Numbered from the stretch's first letter, positions 1 to 8,317 are shown. The stretch is DNA of 35,602 nucleotides from an uncultured Actinomycetes bacterium (GCA_903918645.1 CAIXFH010000005.1:1-35602), one strand, 5' to 3'. Numbers and translations are program-made. The notes: generated from the sequence alone by a model not told the origin.

Positions 1-50
1 ATAGGAACCGCGCAATGTTGCAACGGATCACGACACAGTTCCGGTTCCGC

Positions 51-79
51 TTGACGGCCCCTCCGAGTAGGTATGGAAT
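51..79 (+). promoter_or_regulatory. candidate promoter of the hydroquinone operon
   Basis: TTGACG at 51-56 is followed 17 bases later by TGGAAT at 74-79, a reasonable -35/-10 pair of the housekeeping sigma type. A shifted alternative is TATGGA at 72-77 with 15-base spacing. It lies about 80-110 bases upstream of the first start codon at 161, with no other gene in between. Called from sequence alone. Confidence 0.45.
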
Positions 80-91
80 GAGGTTCACCCT

Positions 92-140
92 GCGAACTTG
101 TGTTCGCCTAGCGCACAAATAGCTCGCGCGTCGCCGAGCT
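92..140 (+). promoter_or_regulatory. leader with two inverted repeats, possible operator or RNA hairpins
   Basis: GCGAAC at 92-97 and GTTCGC at 102-107 form a perfect 6-base inverted repeat with a TTGT spacer. A second one, AGCTCG at 121-126 and CGAGCT at 135-140, follows. Both lie between the candidate promoter and the first gene. They could bind a regulator such as the IclR protein encoded at 15655, or fold in the leader RNA. No evidence separates these options. Confidence 0.3.
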
Positions 141-160
141 TCTAACTCCAAGGAGGCCTT

Positions 161-691
161 GTGGCCGGCACGACGAACGTTTCTGGAGCAGTAGAGGCAT
201 CGTCCTATACGACGGTGTTCGGCTCCCTCGCCAACTACACCAAGGGCGGTGTCGAACTCATCAACGATGATCCGCGCCACTACGCCTTCTCGAACGTGTA
301 CGAGGTAGCCAACATGAGCAAGCCGTGGGAACAGGTCGCTGTCGGCAAGAACATGGAGTACGTACTTGAGGTGGTTCGCGCAGAAGGCACCAGCGGTTGG
401 CGCTCTGCCTCACACGATCAGTTCGCCGTCTGCATGGATGGTGAAGTTGAGGTCGAGTTCTACTCGATCAGCAACAAGGTCGATGCTGCGGTCGAAGGAT
501 CAGTTGCACTCGAGGGTGAGCCCGACGGAGTCCGCATGGGACGCGTTGTGCTCGGCTTCGGTCACCAAGGGCTCCTACCCGCAGGTGCCGCTTACCGCAT
601 GACCGCAGCGAATGCGTCCGTCGTTCTCCTGCAGACCATTGCCGGAGCCGACACCAAGTTCCGCTGGTCCGAGATCTGTCAGACCGCCTGA
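161..691 (+). CDS. hapC: hydroquinone 1,2-dioxygenase, small subunit
   Basis: This 176-residue protein matches my recollection of the small subunit (HapC/PnpC type, about 18 kDa) of the two-subunit Fe(II) dioxygenase that cleaves hydroquinone to 4-hydroxymuconic semialdehyde. Visible family features are GSLANYTKGGVE, HYAFSNVYEVA, VGKNMEYVLEVVRAEGTS, the cupin-like stretch ICMDGEVEVEF in its local form VCMDGEVEVEF, and GHQGLLPAGAAYR. The start is GTG at 161, supported by AAGGAGG at 150-156; no better start lies nearby. It is the first gene of the operon, and the large subunit begins 17 bases after its stop. The small subunit is not expected to carry the iron. Databases sometimes label this family hydroxyquinol 1,2-dioxygenase, but the partner gene decides for hydroquinone. 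Confidence 0.88.
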   Translation: MAGTTNVSGAVEASSYTTVFGSLANYTKGGVELINDDPRHYAFSNVYEVANMSKPWEQVAVGKNMEYVLEVVRAEGTSGWRSASHDQFAVCMDGEVEVEFYSISNKVDAAVEGSVALEGEPDGVRMGRVVLGFGHQGLLPAGAAYRMTAANASVVLLQTIAGADTKFRWSEICQTA

Positions 692-708
692 GATACGAGG
701 AGCCAATA

Positions 709-1695
709 ATGACTGCAGACATCAGCACCCCGACCAGTTCCTCCGAGCCAGGCGCCGAGGGCTACCGCCAATTCACACTGGGCCAGTTCACCTTTCGACG
801 TGACGAGTACTTCGCCTACGTCGGCTGGCCGACCGGAAGCCACGTCATGAGCGTCGACGCCTTCCTACGCGCCATCCAGCGCGACATCGCTTGGGACTTT
901 TTCTACGGCATCGTCAACTTCGACGGCGTGATCGGTACGACGAATCACTACGGCACGGTCGATCTGTTCGCGGGCCGCTACAACGAGTCCTATCGCAAGG
1001 CCGAACTCGACTACTCCGAGTTGATCGACACCCCCATCATTCGAGAGCAGTTCAAGGCGGTTCTCGACGACTGGACCAACCAGACCTTCGATCCGTTCGC
1101 ATCGCCCCACGAAACCGGCCCGGCATTCGGGGTCAAGAATGGTTCGAATACCGATGCAGTCACCCGGCGACGCGTCGCCGCCGACCGCATGGTGAATCTG
1201 CCCGACGATGAGGAACTGCGCACGGACGAGAACGGCAACCCCGTCAACCGCATGTTCCTCGACGTTGCACAGGACCAGCCACTGGTCGAGGTAGAGCCAG
1301 GCTTCGAGAAGGAAATCGCGGCGTTCAACCTGTTCGGCTACCTGTCGCGTTCACAAGTCACGTGGAACCCGTCGGTCGTAAGTGTCTGCCGCGACTCACT
1401 TTTCTGCCCCACTACCGAGGAATACATCCTGCCGATCATCCACGGCAACGACCGGGTCGAGTGGTTCTTGCAGTTGTCCGACCAAATCACGTGGGAGGTC
1501 GAAGACCGCGACACCGGCCATGTGCGCTCGCGCGTGGTGATGAAGGCTGGCGACGTGTGCGCGATGCCTGCAGATATTCGGCACCAGGGCTACTCACCCA
1601 AGCGCTCGATGCTGCTCGTCTGGGAGAACGGCAACCCCGGTCTCGCTGACCTCATCGCCAGCGGCCAAGCCCCGACTTACCCTGCGGAGTTCTAG
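709..1695 (+). CDS. hapD: hydroquinone 1,2-dioxygenase, large (catalytic) subunit
   Basis: The 328-residue protein is the HapD/PnpD-type large subunit that carries the active-site iron. As I recall, the PnpD iron ligands are His256, Asn258, Glu262 and His303. This protein has HGNDRVE with His245, Asn247 and Glu251, then His292 in DIRHQGYS, 41 residues after the Glu, which is the same spacing. That is strong support for a working enzyme cleaving hydroquinone, and possibly substituted hydroquinones, to 4-hydroxymuconic semialdehyde. The start ATG at 709 follows ACGAGGAG at 695-702. It ends 90 bases before the semialdehyde dehydrogenase that uses its product. A strong hairpin (1711-1744) lies in that gap. 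Confidence 0.92.
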   Translation: MTADISTPTSSSEPGAEGYRQFTLGQFTFRRDEYFAYVGWPTGSHVMSVDAFLRAIQRDIAWDFFYGIVNFDGVIGTTNHYGTVDLFAGRYNESYRKAELDYSELIDTPIIREQFKAVLDDWTNQTFDPFASPHETGPAFGVKNGSNTDAVTRRRVAADRMVNLPDDEELRTDENGNPVNRMFLDVAQDQPLVEVEPGFEKEIAAFNLFGYLSRSQVTWNPSVVSVCRDSLFCPTTEEYILPIIHGNDRVEWFLQLSDQITWEVEDRDTGHVRSRVVMKAGDVCAMPADIRHQGYSPKRSMLLVWENGNPGLADLIASGQAPTYPAEF

Positions 1696-1710
1696 CACTG
1701 AAGTCATCCC

Positions 1711-1744
1711 GATGTCGGCCCGCCCAACCCGGCGGGTCGACATC
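1711..1744 (+). terminator. strong hairpin between hapD and the aldehyde dehydrogenase
   Basis: The arm GATGTCGGCCCGCC at 1711-1724 pairs with GGCGGGTCGACATC at 1731-1744 over 14 base pairs, one of them G:U, around the loop CAACCC. No clear T-tract follows (GTCCTCTC). It may be a partial terminator or a processing or stabilising structure that sets the dioxygenase message apart from the downstream genes. Confidence 0.5.
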
Positions 1745-1791
1745 GTCCTCTCATCGACTTAGCCACACGAGCTCGTAATCCCAGGATGGTC

Positions 1792-3258
1792 ATGCAAACT
1801 CAGCTATTCATTGACGGCGCGTTCACCGACGGAGTCGAGGGACGCACGATCGAGGTGTTCGATCCTCACGATGGAAGCTTGATCGCAAATGTTGCCGAAG
1901 CCACCGGAGCAGATGTTGATCGAGCCGTCGCAGCCGCCAAGCGCGCATACCCTGCCTGGAAGTCAATGGCCGCAAGCGATCGCGGCCGGCTACTGCTCAA
2001 ACTCGCAGACGCGATTGAGGCGAACGCCGAGGAACTCGCGCAGCTCGAGACACGCGACACCGGGCATCCGATCCGCGATTCGCGCGGGCTCGATGTCCCA
2101 CGTACAGCAGCACAGTTCCGCTACTTCGGCGGGATGGCCGACAAGTACCTCGGGTCGGTCGTGCCAGTTGATCGGGGCTTCCTCGACTACGTGATCCGCG
2201 AGCCGCTCGGCGTGGTTGGCTCCATCGTCCCCTGGAACTTCCCGCTCATGTTCGTCAGTTGGAAGATGGCACCAGCGCTCGCCGCGGGCAACTGCGTAGT
2301 GATGAAGCCATCAGAGCTCACCCCGATGACCGCACTGCGCTTCGCCGAGATCACCGCCGAGGTCGGCTTCCCACCCGGCGTCATCAACATGCTGCCAGGC
2401 TACGGACAGACCGCTGGCGCACGCCTGGTGAGCCACCCAGACGTCGCGAAGATCTCGTTCACCGGATCGACGCCGGTCGGTCGAATGATCGCCGGGCAGG
2501 CCGCGGTCAACGGCACACGGGTGCATCTCGAACTCGGCGGTAAGGGTGCCAACATCGTCTTTGCCGATGCCACCCTTCCAAAAGCCGTTGGGGGCACGGC
2601 ATTTGGGATCTTCCATAATCAAGGTCAGGCCTGCATCGCAGCGAGTCGCCTGATCGTGCACGAGTCGATCGCCGACGAATTCCTCGAGCGCTTCCTCGCC
2701 CTCGCTTCCTCGATTCGCGTGGGCGATCCCAAGAGCCCCGACACTGAGATGGGTCCGCTCACCTCGCCAATGCATCGCGATCGCGTGCTCTCCTACGTCA
2801 AGATCGCCACCGACGAGGGCGGTGAGGTGCTACTGGGAGGCAAGCCACCCAGCGACCCGTCCCTCGCAGGTGGTTGTTACGTCGAACCCACGGTGGTTCG
2901 CGCAAAGCCGGGAACTCGAGTGACCTGCGAGGAGGTGTTCGGTCCGTTCATGACCGTGCAGACCTTCAGCACCGACGACGAAGCGCTCGCAATCGCGAAC
3001 GAGACCGACTTCGGCCTGGGCGGTGGGCTGTGGACCAACGACCTCAGCCGAGCGCACAAGATGGCTCGTGAACTCAACGCCGGCATGGTGTGGATCAACT
3101 CCTACAAGCGAGCACATCCCGGCTCGCCCTTCGGCGGTATGGGCTCATCAGGCTATGGACGAGAGATGGGCTTCGAGGCAATGCACGAGTACACCGAGGC
3201 AAAGGCCGTGTGGGTCAACATCGATGCCGACATCCCGCCGTTCTACCCACGGGGCTAA
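1792..3258 (+). CDS. hapE: NAD(P)-dependent aldehyde dehydrogenase, likely 4-hydroxymuconic semialdehyde dehydrogenase
   Basis: This is a full-length aldehyde dehydrogenase (488 residues from this start). It shows PWNFPLM in the cofactor-binding fold, the FTGSTPVG turn, the general base Glu in HLELGGKGAN (about residue 247) and the catalytic Cys in GQACIAASR (about 281). A start at 1786 is also open, but AGGA at 1783-1786 is well spaced for ATG 1792 and would be consumed by the earlier start. From its position directly after hydroquinone dioxygenase and upstream of maleylacetate reductase, the expected reaction is 4-hydroxymuconic semialdehyde to maleylacetate. Family membership is certain; the substrate is inferred from context. 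The next gene begins 3 bases after its stop. Confidence 0.88.
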   Translation: MQTQLFIDGAFTDGVEGRTIEVFDPHDGSLIANVAEATGADVDRAVAAAKRAYPAWKSMAASDRGRLLLKLADAIEANAEELAQLETRDTGHPIRDSRGLDVPRTAAQFRYFGGMADKYLGSVVPVDRGFLDYVIREPLGVVGSIVPWNFPLMFVSWKMAPALAAGNCVVMKPSELTPMTALRFAEITAEVGFPPGVINMLPGYGQTAGARLVSHPDVAKISFTGSTPVGRMIAGQAAVNGTRVHLELGGKGANIVFADATLPKAVGGTAFGIFHNQGQACIAASRLIVHESIADEFLERFLALASSIRVGDPKSPDTEMGPLTSPMHRDRVLSYVKIATDEGGEVLLGGKPPSDPSLAGGCYVEPTVVRAKPGTRVTCEEVFGPFMTVQTFSTDDEALAIANETDFGLGGGLWTNDLSRAHKMARELNAGMVWINSYKRAHPGSPFGGMGSSGYGREMGFEAMHEYTEAKAVWVNIDADIPPFYPRG

Positions 3259-3261
3259 TCG

Positions 3262-4116
3262 ATGAAGAACATCACGACACTCACCGACGCGATAGCCGAG
3301 CACATCCATGACGGCGACACCGTCGCACTCGAAGGCTTCACCCACTTAATTCCGTTCGCGGCAGGCCACGAGATCATCCGACAGCAGCGGCGCGACCTTC
3401 GCCTAGTGCGAATGACGCCCGATGTCATCTACGACCAGATGATCGGCGCCGGATGCGCGCGCGGCTTGATCTTTTCCTGGGGCGGGAACCCTGGAGTTGG
3501 CTCGCTGCACCGCTTTCGCGAAGCCGTGGATGTCGGCTATCCGCATCCGCTCGCAATCGAAGAACACAGCCATGCGGGAATGTCGGTGCGTTACACAGCG
3601 GGAGCGAGCGGTCTGCCGTTCGGCACGATGCGCGGCTATCTCGGTACCGACATCACCAAGCACACAGCCACGATCCGCACGATCGAGTGTCCCTTCACCG
3701 GTGAGCCCCTCGCGGCGGTCGCAGCCTTGAATCCTGACGTTGGGATCATCCATGCGCAGCAGGCGGATAAGGATGGGAACGTTGGCTTCTGGGGAATCCA
3801 AGGAGTCCAAAAGGAGGCCATACTCGCGTCGACGCGGGCAATTGTCACCGTCGAGGAAGTTGTCGACTCGTTCGACAGTCGGGTACGCGTGGTCTTGCCT
3901 TCGTGGGTGCTGTCGGCCGTAGCAGTGGTGCCCCGCGGCGCCCACCCGAGCTATACCCACGGCTACTACGACCGCGACAATGCTTACTACCGAGCATGGG
4001 ACGAGATCAGTCGCGACCGCGCCACCTTCGCCGATTGGGTACGCACTCACATCCTGGAAACTCGCGACTTCGCCGATCATCTTGCAATGCTCGACTCGTC
4101 GATGGCGCAGGTGTAG
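3262..4116 (+). CDS. catI: 3-oxoacid CoA-transferase subunit A, probable 3-oxoadipate CoA-transferase
   Basis: The 284-residue protein belongs to the CoA-transferase family I alpha subunits of the glutaconate/CatI branch, seen in DGDTVALEGFTHLIPFAAGHE, FSWGGNPGVGSLHRF and the GNVGFWGIQG stretch. With the next gene it should transfer CoA from succinyl-CoA to 3-oxoadipate, the product of maleylacetate reductase. This is step two of the lower pathway for both hydroquinone and hydroxyquinol. It starts at ATG 3262, only 3 bases after the dehydrogenase stop, with a weak ribosome site, so it is probably translationally coupled. IpdA-like or other acid substrates cannot be excluded from sequence, but the neighbours favour 3-oxoadipate. 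Confidence 0.85.
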   Translation: MKNITTLTDAIAEHIHDGDTVALEGFTHLIPFAAGHEIIRQQRRDLRLVRMTPDVIYDQMIGAGCARGLIFSWGGNPGVGSLHRFREAVDVGYPHPLAIEEHSHAGMSVRYTAGASGLPFGTMRGYLGTDITKHTATIRTIECPFTGEPLAAVAALNPDVGIIHAQQADKDGNVGFWGIQGVQKEAILASTRAIVTVEEVVDSFDSRVRVVLPSWVLSAVAVVPRGAHPSYTHGYYDRDNAYYRAWDEISRDRATFADWVRTHILETRDFADHLAMLDSSMAQV

Positions 4117-4120
4117 GCCA

Positions 4121-4897
4121 ATGACTGCTGAGGCCATAAACACAACCACCGCAACTGATTACACGACCGATGAGATGATGACAATCATCGCGTCACGAGA
4201 CTTGAACAACGGCGATGTCGTGTTCGTCGGAATCGGCATCCCAAGTACTGCGGCGAATCTGGCTCGGCGCACACATGCACCCGACGTCGTGCTGATCTAC
4301 GAATCCGGAACGATCGACACAAAGCCCACCCGCGCACCTCTTTCCATCGGCGACGGCGAACTCGCCGAGACCGCAGTCGCTGTAGTGAGTGTTCCGGAGA
4401 TCTTCGCTTACTGGCTGCAAGCCGGACGAATCGATGTCGGCTTCCTAGGCGCCGCTCAACTCGATCGACATGGCAACCTCAACACCACCGTCATCGGGGA
4501 CTACGACCACCCGAGAGTGCGATTGCCAGGTGCGGGCGGCGCACCAGAAATCGCGATCGGCGCCGGGCGTACCTCGATCGTATTGCGCCAGAGCACAAGG
4601 ACTTTCGTCGACAAGCTCGACTACGTAACCACCGTCGGACATCATCACGGCAGCGGGTCTCGCGCTGCCCTTGGGGTTCGCGGAAGTGGTCCGTCAATCG
4701 TCATCACCGACATCGGCATCCTTCGGCCTGACCCAGTCACCGACGAGCTCACCCTCATGTCGTTGCATCCAGGGCGCACAGTCGAGGAAGCAATCGCAGC
4801 TACCGGCTGGCCACTCAAAGTGGCGTCCGAGCTCACCACTACACAGGCCCCCAGTGAGCTCGAACTCACAGCTCTGCGCGAGGTGAGCGCCAGATGA
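4121..4897 (+). CDS. catJ: 3-oxoacid CoA-transferase subunit B, probable 3-oxoadipate CoA-transferase
   Basis: This is the 258-residue partner of the preceding subunit. It has the beta-subunit core GDVVFVGIGIPS, then LIYESGTID with Glu61, the position of the catalytic glutamate that forms the glutamyl-CoA intermediate in this family, and LGAAQLDRHGNLN. Translation should start at ATG 4121, 4 bases after the subunit A stop; the frame is open upstream to 3980, but that part overlaps subunit A and is not needed. Its stop overlaps the start of maleylacetate reductase in ATGA. Together the two subunits make 3-oxoadipyl-CoA. No 3-oxoadipyl-CoA thiolase follows anywhere in the window. Confidence 0.86.
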   Translation: MTAEAINTTTATDYTTDEMMTIIASRDLNNGDVVFVGIGIPSTAANLARRTHAPDVVLIYESGTIDTKPTRAPLSIGDGELAETAVAVVSVPEIFAYWLQAGRIDVGFLGAAQLDRHGNLNTTVIGDYDHPRVRLPGAGGAPEIAIGAGRTSIVLRQSTRTFVDKLDYVTTVGHHHGSGSRAALGVRGSGPSIVITDIGILRPDPVTDELTLMSLHPGRTVEEAIAATGWPLKVASELTTTQAPSELELTALREVSAR

Positions 4898-6012
4898 TCG
4901 ATGGATTCGACACGGTGCTCGGTGGTTTCGTCCACGAGAGTGCTCCGATGCGAGTCGTCTTCCGTGCCGGGAGCCTGGCCGACGTACCTAGTGAGGTCGA
5001 CCGGCTAGGAGCGCAACGAGTACTGCTCGTATCCGGCGGCCCCGAGGCCGCGTTCGCCGATCGACTTGCCGTGGCCCTGGGTAATCGGCTTGCGGCTCGC
5101 TTCACCGATGTCGTGATGCATGTGCCTGTTGAGGTTGCGAGAGCAGCAGCCCAGGCTGCGAAGGAGTCGAACGCCGATCTCGTTGTGTGCCTTGGCGGAG
5201 GTTCCGCTACAGGCGCGGCGAAGGCGATCGCATTGGAGAGCGGTCTGCCGATTCTCGCCGTACCCACGACCTATGCCGGTTCGGAGATGACCGCGATCTG
5301 GGGCATGACCGAGAACGGACGCAAGACGGTTGGCCGAGATCCACGAGTGCAACCGCGCGTTGTCGTCTACGACCCCGAGCTCACCATGTCCCTGCCCATT
5401 GACCTGTCGGCCGCAAGCGCCATGAACGCAATGGCGCACTTGGTCGAAGGTCTTTACGCGCCAGGAGCTTCACCGATCACCTCGCTGGTGGCCGAAGAAG
5501 GTGTGCGCGCACTGGCTACCGCAATGCCCCTAGTTGTCATCGACCCGAACGACATCGACGCGCGATCACTAGCTCTCTACGGCGCATGGCTCGCGGGCTG
5601 GACTTTGGCCGTGGCAGGGATGGGGATCCACCACAAGATCTGTCACGTTGTCGGCGGCAACTATGACCTTCCCCATGCGGGCGTGCATTCGGCCGTGCTC
5701 CCCTATGCCATGGCCTACAACGCCGAACATGCAGCACCTGCCCTGGCTCGAGCCCAGCGAGCGCTGACTTCAGCTGGCATCGACGCCCCTGACCCAGCCA
5801 CTGGTATCTGGCTACTGGAGCAGCGCATCGGGGCACCCACTAATCTCGCCGACATCGGCCTAGCTGAAGTCGACATCCCAACAGCAGCAAACGATGTCGT
5901 GGCTGCCGGGATGATCAACCCACGCCCGGTAGAGCGAGATGCCATTGAACAACTACTGCGGGATGCGTGGAGCGGCGTGCCGCCTCGACGTATCCCTAGT
6001 TCGAGTAGGTAA
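4894..6012 (+). CDS. macA: maleylacetate reductase
   Basis: This is an iron-alcohol-dehydrogenase-fold protein of 372 residues, the usual length of maleylacetate reductases. Characteristic segments are the nucleotide-binding GGGSATGAAK (101-110), PTTYAGSEMT (124-133), MNAMAHLVEGLYAP and the HHKICHVVGG/DLPHAGVHS region (245-265). It reduces maleylacetate to 3-oxoadipate with NAD(P)H, so it is the meeting point of the hydroquinone branch and the hydroxyquinol branch (gene at 10940). It overlaps the upstream CoA-transferase gene by 4 bases and closes the first enzyme block. A hairpin lies right after its stop. Confidence 0.93.
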   Translation: MIDGFDTVLGGFVHESAPMRVVFRAGSLADVPSEVDRLGAQRVLLVSGGPEAAFADRLAVALGNRLAARFTDVVMHVPVEVARAAAQAAKESNADLVVCLGGGSATGAAKAIALESGLPILAVPTTYAGSEMTAIWGMTENGRKTVGRDPRVQPRVVVYDPELTMSLPIDLSAASAMNAMAHLVEGLYAPGASPITSLVAEEGVRALATAMPLVVIDPNDIDARSLALYGAWLAGWTLAVAGMGIHHKICHVVGGNYDLPHAGVHSAVLPYAMAYNAEHAAPALARAQRALTSAGIDAPDPATGIWLLEQRIGAPTNLADIGLAEVDIPTAANDVVAAGMINPRPVERDAIEQLLRDAWSGVPPRRIPSSSR

Positions 6013-6029
6013 CGGTTTCATCCCATTTT

Positions 6030-6064
6030 GCGGGACTCTTGTCCCGCCTAGTGGGTCGCACTAG
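6030..6064 (+). terminator. tandem hairpins after maleylacetate reductase
   Basis: GCGGGAC at 6030-6036 and GTCCCGC at 6041-6047 form a perfect 7-bp stem with loop TCTT. It is followed directly by CTAGTG at 6048-6053 and CACTAG at 6059-6064, a second short inverted repeat. No long T-tract follows, so this may be a weak terminator or a processing site separating the enzyme block from the transporter block. Confidence 0.4.
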
Positions 6065-6124
6065 GGTAAGCGCGCCGCATCCAGGTCACCCGACCGAGAT
6101 GAGCCACGACATGAAGGAGAACTC

Positions 6125-7480
6125 ATGAATTTCGGGAGGAAAGCCCAGATCGGGGCTGCCGTCGCAGCCGTTGCTCTGGGACTCACTGCTTGTGGCGGTG
6201 GAAGTATCAACACTGATACCTCAACTGCGCCAACAACATCAGCCTCGACCTCGGCCTCAAGCACTGCGCTGGCGGGCACTGTGAAGATCGGTTTCGTATC
6301 GCCGCAGACCGGCCCGCTGGCTGCCTTCGGTGAGAGCGACACCTTCGTCATCAACTACATGAACGACTACTTTGCTAAGAACCCGATCGTTATCGGCGGC
6401 CAGAACTACGGTGTGCAGATCATCGTCAAGGACGCTGAGAGCGACTCGGCGAAGGCAGCGAAGGCAGCTGCTGATCTGATCAACAACGATGGTGTCGACA
6501 TCGTGATGGCCGCTGGCACTCCCGACATCGTCAACCCTGTTGCTGATGCGTGCGAGGCCAACGCCACCCCATGCATCACCGACAACGCTCCCTGGCAGCC
6601 CTACGTTCTGCGTGGCAAGGACGGCATTAAGAGCACCTTCCATTGGGGTTACCACTTCTTCTGGGGACTTGAAGACGTCGCGGCAACCTTCACCGACTTC
6701 TGGAGTCAGGTACCCAACAACAAGAAGGTCGGCGGCTTGTTCCCCAACGACCCCGATGGGCAAGCGTGGAGCGCTAACGTTCCGGTCATCGTGAAGGCAG
6801 ATGGGTACACCGTCACCTTCCCGCCGCTCTACCCCAACCTGACCCAGGACTTCACCGCGCAGATCTCCTCGTTCAAGAAGAGCAACGATGAGGTGCTCAC
6901 CGGTGTGCCGATTCCTCCGGACTTCACCACGTTCTGGAAGCAGGCAAAGCAGCAGGGCTACAACCCCAAGATCGCTAGCGTCGGTAAGGCACTGCTCTTC
7001 CCGAGCAGCGTCGACGCCCTCGGCGACCTGGGCCAGAACCTGTCCACTGAGGTGTGGTGGCACCCGTCGTGGCCCACGACGAGTTCACTCACTGGGATCA
7101 CCCCGCAGGAATTCTGCGACCTGTTCGAAGCCACCACCGGTAAGCATTGGACCCAGCCCATCGGCTACGTCGAAGCGATGTTCGAGGTTGCCGTGAACGC
7201 GCTCGTGACCAACGGTTCCACCGACAAGGAATCCTTGGCCAAGACCCTGAGCGCCCTGAGCACCGACACGATCGTGGGCAAGGTGGCCTGGAGCCCGACC
7301 GCAGGCCCCACCAGCCCGACGCCGAACGTGGCAAAGACCCCGCTCGCTGGTGGCCAGTGGCGCCTGACCAACGGTGGTGCACACAAGTACGAACTCGTCC
7401 TGACCTCCAACAAGGTCGCCACCTCAGAAGGGCTCAACATCCCACTCGGTGGCAAGGAAGAAGCACTACCAGTTAAGTAG
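6125..7480 (+). CDS. ABC transporter substrate-binding lipoprotein, branched-chain amino acid/aromatic type
   Basis: The 451-residue protein starts with a lipoprotein signal. Basic residues are followed by an Ala/Val-rich stretch and the lipobox LTAC with Cys23, then a Gly/Ser/Thr-rich linker to about residue 50. The mature part begins TVKIGFVSPQTGPLAAFGE, the typical opening of type I periplasmic binding proteins of the leucine/amide family. The ATG at 6125 is preceded by AAGGAGA at 6114-6120. Two ATPases and two permeases of the same system follow. Because the transporter lies inside an aromatic-degradation operon, the ligand is more likely an aromatic or carboxylic compound than an amino acid; that is inference. 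A very strong hairpin separates it from the ATPase genes, consistent with higher expression of the binding protein. Confidence 0.88.
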   Translation: MNFGRKAQIGAAVAAVALGLTACGGGSINTDTSTAPTTSASTSASSTALAGTVKIGFVSPQTGPLAAFGESDTFVINYMNDYFAKNPIVIGGQNYGVQIIVKDAESDSAKAAKAAADLINNDGVDIVMAAGTPDIVNPVADACEANATPCITDNAPWQPYVLRGKDGIKSTFHWGYHFFWGLEDVAATFTDFWSQVPNNKKVGGLFPNDPDGQAWSANVPVIVKADGYTVTFPPLYPNLTQDFTAQISSFKKSNDEVLTGVPIPPDFTTFWKQAKQQGYNPKIASVGKALLFPSSVDALGDLGQNLSTEVWWHPSWPTTSSLTGITPQEFCDLFEATTGKHWTQPIGYVEAMFEVAVNALVTNGSTDKESLAKTLSALSTDTIVGKVAWSPTAGPTSPTPNVAKTPLAGGQWRLTNGGAHKYELVLTSNKVATSEGLNIPLGGKEEALPVK

Positions 7481-7508
7481 TCGACCCTAGGCAAGACCAG
7501 CCTGACCT

Positions 7509-7550
7509 GTTCGCCGGTCGGACCACATCCCAGTGGTCCGACCGGCGAAC
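7509..7550 (+). terminator. perfect 18-bp hairpin between binding protein and transporter genes
   Basis: GTTCGCCGGTCGGACCAC at 7509-7526 is perfectly complementary to 7533-7550, with loop ATCCCA. It lies between the substrate-binding protein stop (7480) and the GTG of the first ATPase (7571). There is no T-tract after it. An attenuating or 3'-end-protecting RNA structure that raises binding-protein mRNA over the membrane components is the natural reading. Confidence 0.6.
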
Positions 7551-7570
7551 ACCATGATGCGGAGTCACAC

Positions 7571-8317
7571 GTGACCACGACACCACTGCTTTCAGTGCGT
7601 GGCCTATCCAAACAATTCGGTCGGGTTATCACCGCCGAAGATCTCACTTTCGATGTCCACCAAGGTGAAGCCCTAGGCATTGTCGGCCCAAACGGCGCAG
7701 GCAAGAGCACTCTGCTCAACTTGATCGGTGGCGTAATCGAGCCAGATTCAGGCAGCCTGATGTTCGACGGCCAAGACATCACGCGGCTCGGAGCGGCCGA
7801 GCGCGCCAAGTCCGGGATCGGCCGCTCGTTCCAGATCCCCCGACCATTCACCGGCATGACCGTCTTCGAGAACGTATACGTCGGCGCAAGTTTCGCCGGT
7901 GACACACGCGGCCAAGCGGGCTACGAACGTAGCTACCAAGCCTTAGAAACGACCGGCCTGCTGCACCTCGCCGAACATCGCGCAGGGCAGCTGCGGCTTC
8001 TTGACCGCAAGCGACTCGAACTCGCGCGCGCGCTTGCAACGAAGCCGAAACTGATCCTGCTCGACGAGATCGCCGGCGGTTTGACCGAACGCGAGATCCC
8101 ACAGTTGGTTGAAACTATTCGTCAACTCGTGGCGAGCGGGGTAACCGTTGTGTGGATCGAACACATCGTGCACGCACTTGTGTCCGCCGTGGATCGACTC
8201 ATGTGTCTGGCTGAAGGACGCATCCTCGCCATTGGGGATCCAAGCGAAGTCATGAAAAGCCCAGAGGTTATTGAGGTCTACCTCGGTAGCACGATGGCAA
8301 CGGCGGAGGACATCTGA
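7571..8317 (+). CDS. livG: ABC transporter ATP-binding protein, LivG type
   Basis: This is a 248-residue ATPase of the branched-chain amino acid transporter class. Walker A GPNGAGKST is at 39-47, the Q-loop region contains GRSFQIPRPF, and Walker B LILLDE is at 161-166. The expected LSGGQ-like signature is replaced by LRLLDRKRLE (141-150), without the usual glycines. A similar LxLxDRKRLE form occurs, as I recall, in a subgroup of LivG proteins, so this need not mean loss of function. The GTG start at 7571 has GGAG at 7561-7564 and no in-frame ATG nearby. Its TGA shares one base with the ATG of the next ATPase, so the two are coupled. Confidence 0.88.
   Translation: MTTTPLLSVRGLSKQFGRVITAEDLTFDVHQGEALGIVGPNGAGKSTLLNLIGGVIEPDSGSLMFDGQDITRLGAAERAKSGIGRSFQIPRPFTGMTVFENVYVGASFAGDTRGQAGYERSYQALETTGLLHLAEHRAGQLRLLDRKRLELARALATKPKLILLDEIAGGLTEREIPQLVETIRQLVASGVTVVWIEHIVHALVSAVDRLMCLAEGRILAIGDPSEVMKSPEVIEVYLGSTMATAEDI

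Noticed and set aside
17-24. GTTGCAAC palindrome near the left edge
   Set aside because: Eight-base palindromes are expected by chance; no promoter element is placed around it.
4-48. GGAACCG and CGGTTCC inverted repeat 31 bases apart
   Set aside because: Arms of only 7 bases with a long spacer; likely chance.
6257-7063. 268-codon open frame on the minus strand opposite the substrate-binding protein
   Set aside because: The plus-strand gene has a lipobox, ribosome site and family motifs. The antisense frame has none.
7571-8317. Loss of ATPase function in the LivG-type subunit because the LSGGQ motif is altered
   Set aside because: Walker A and B are intact and the altered motif resembles a natural subgroup of this family, so inactivation is not supported.
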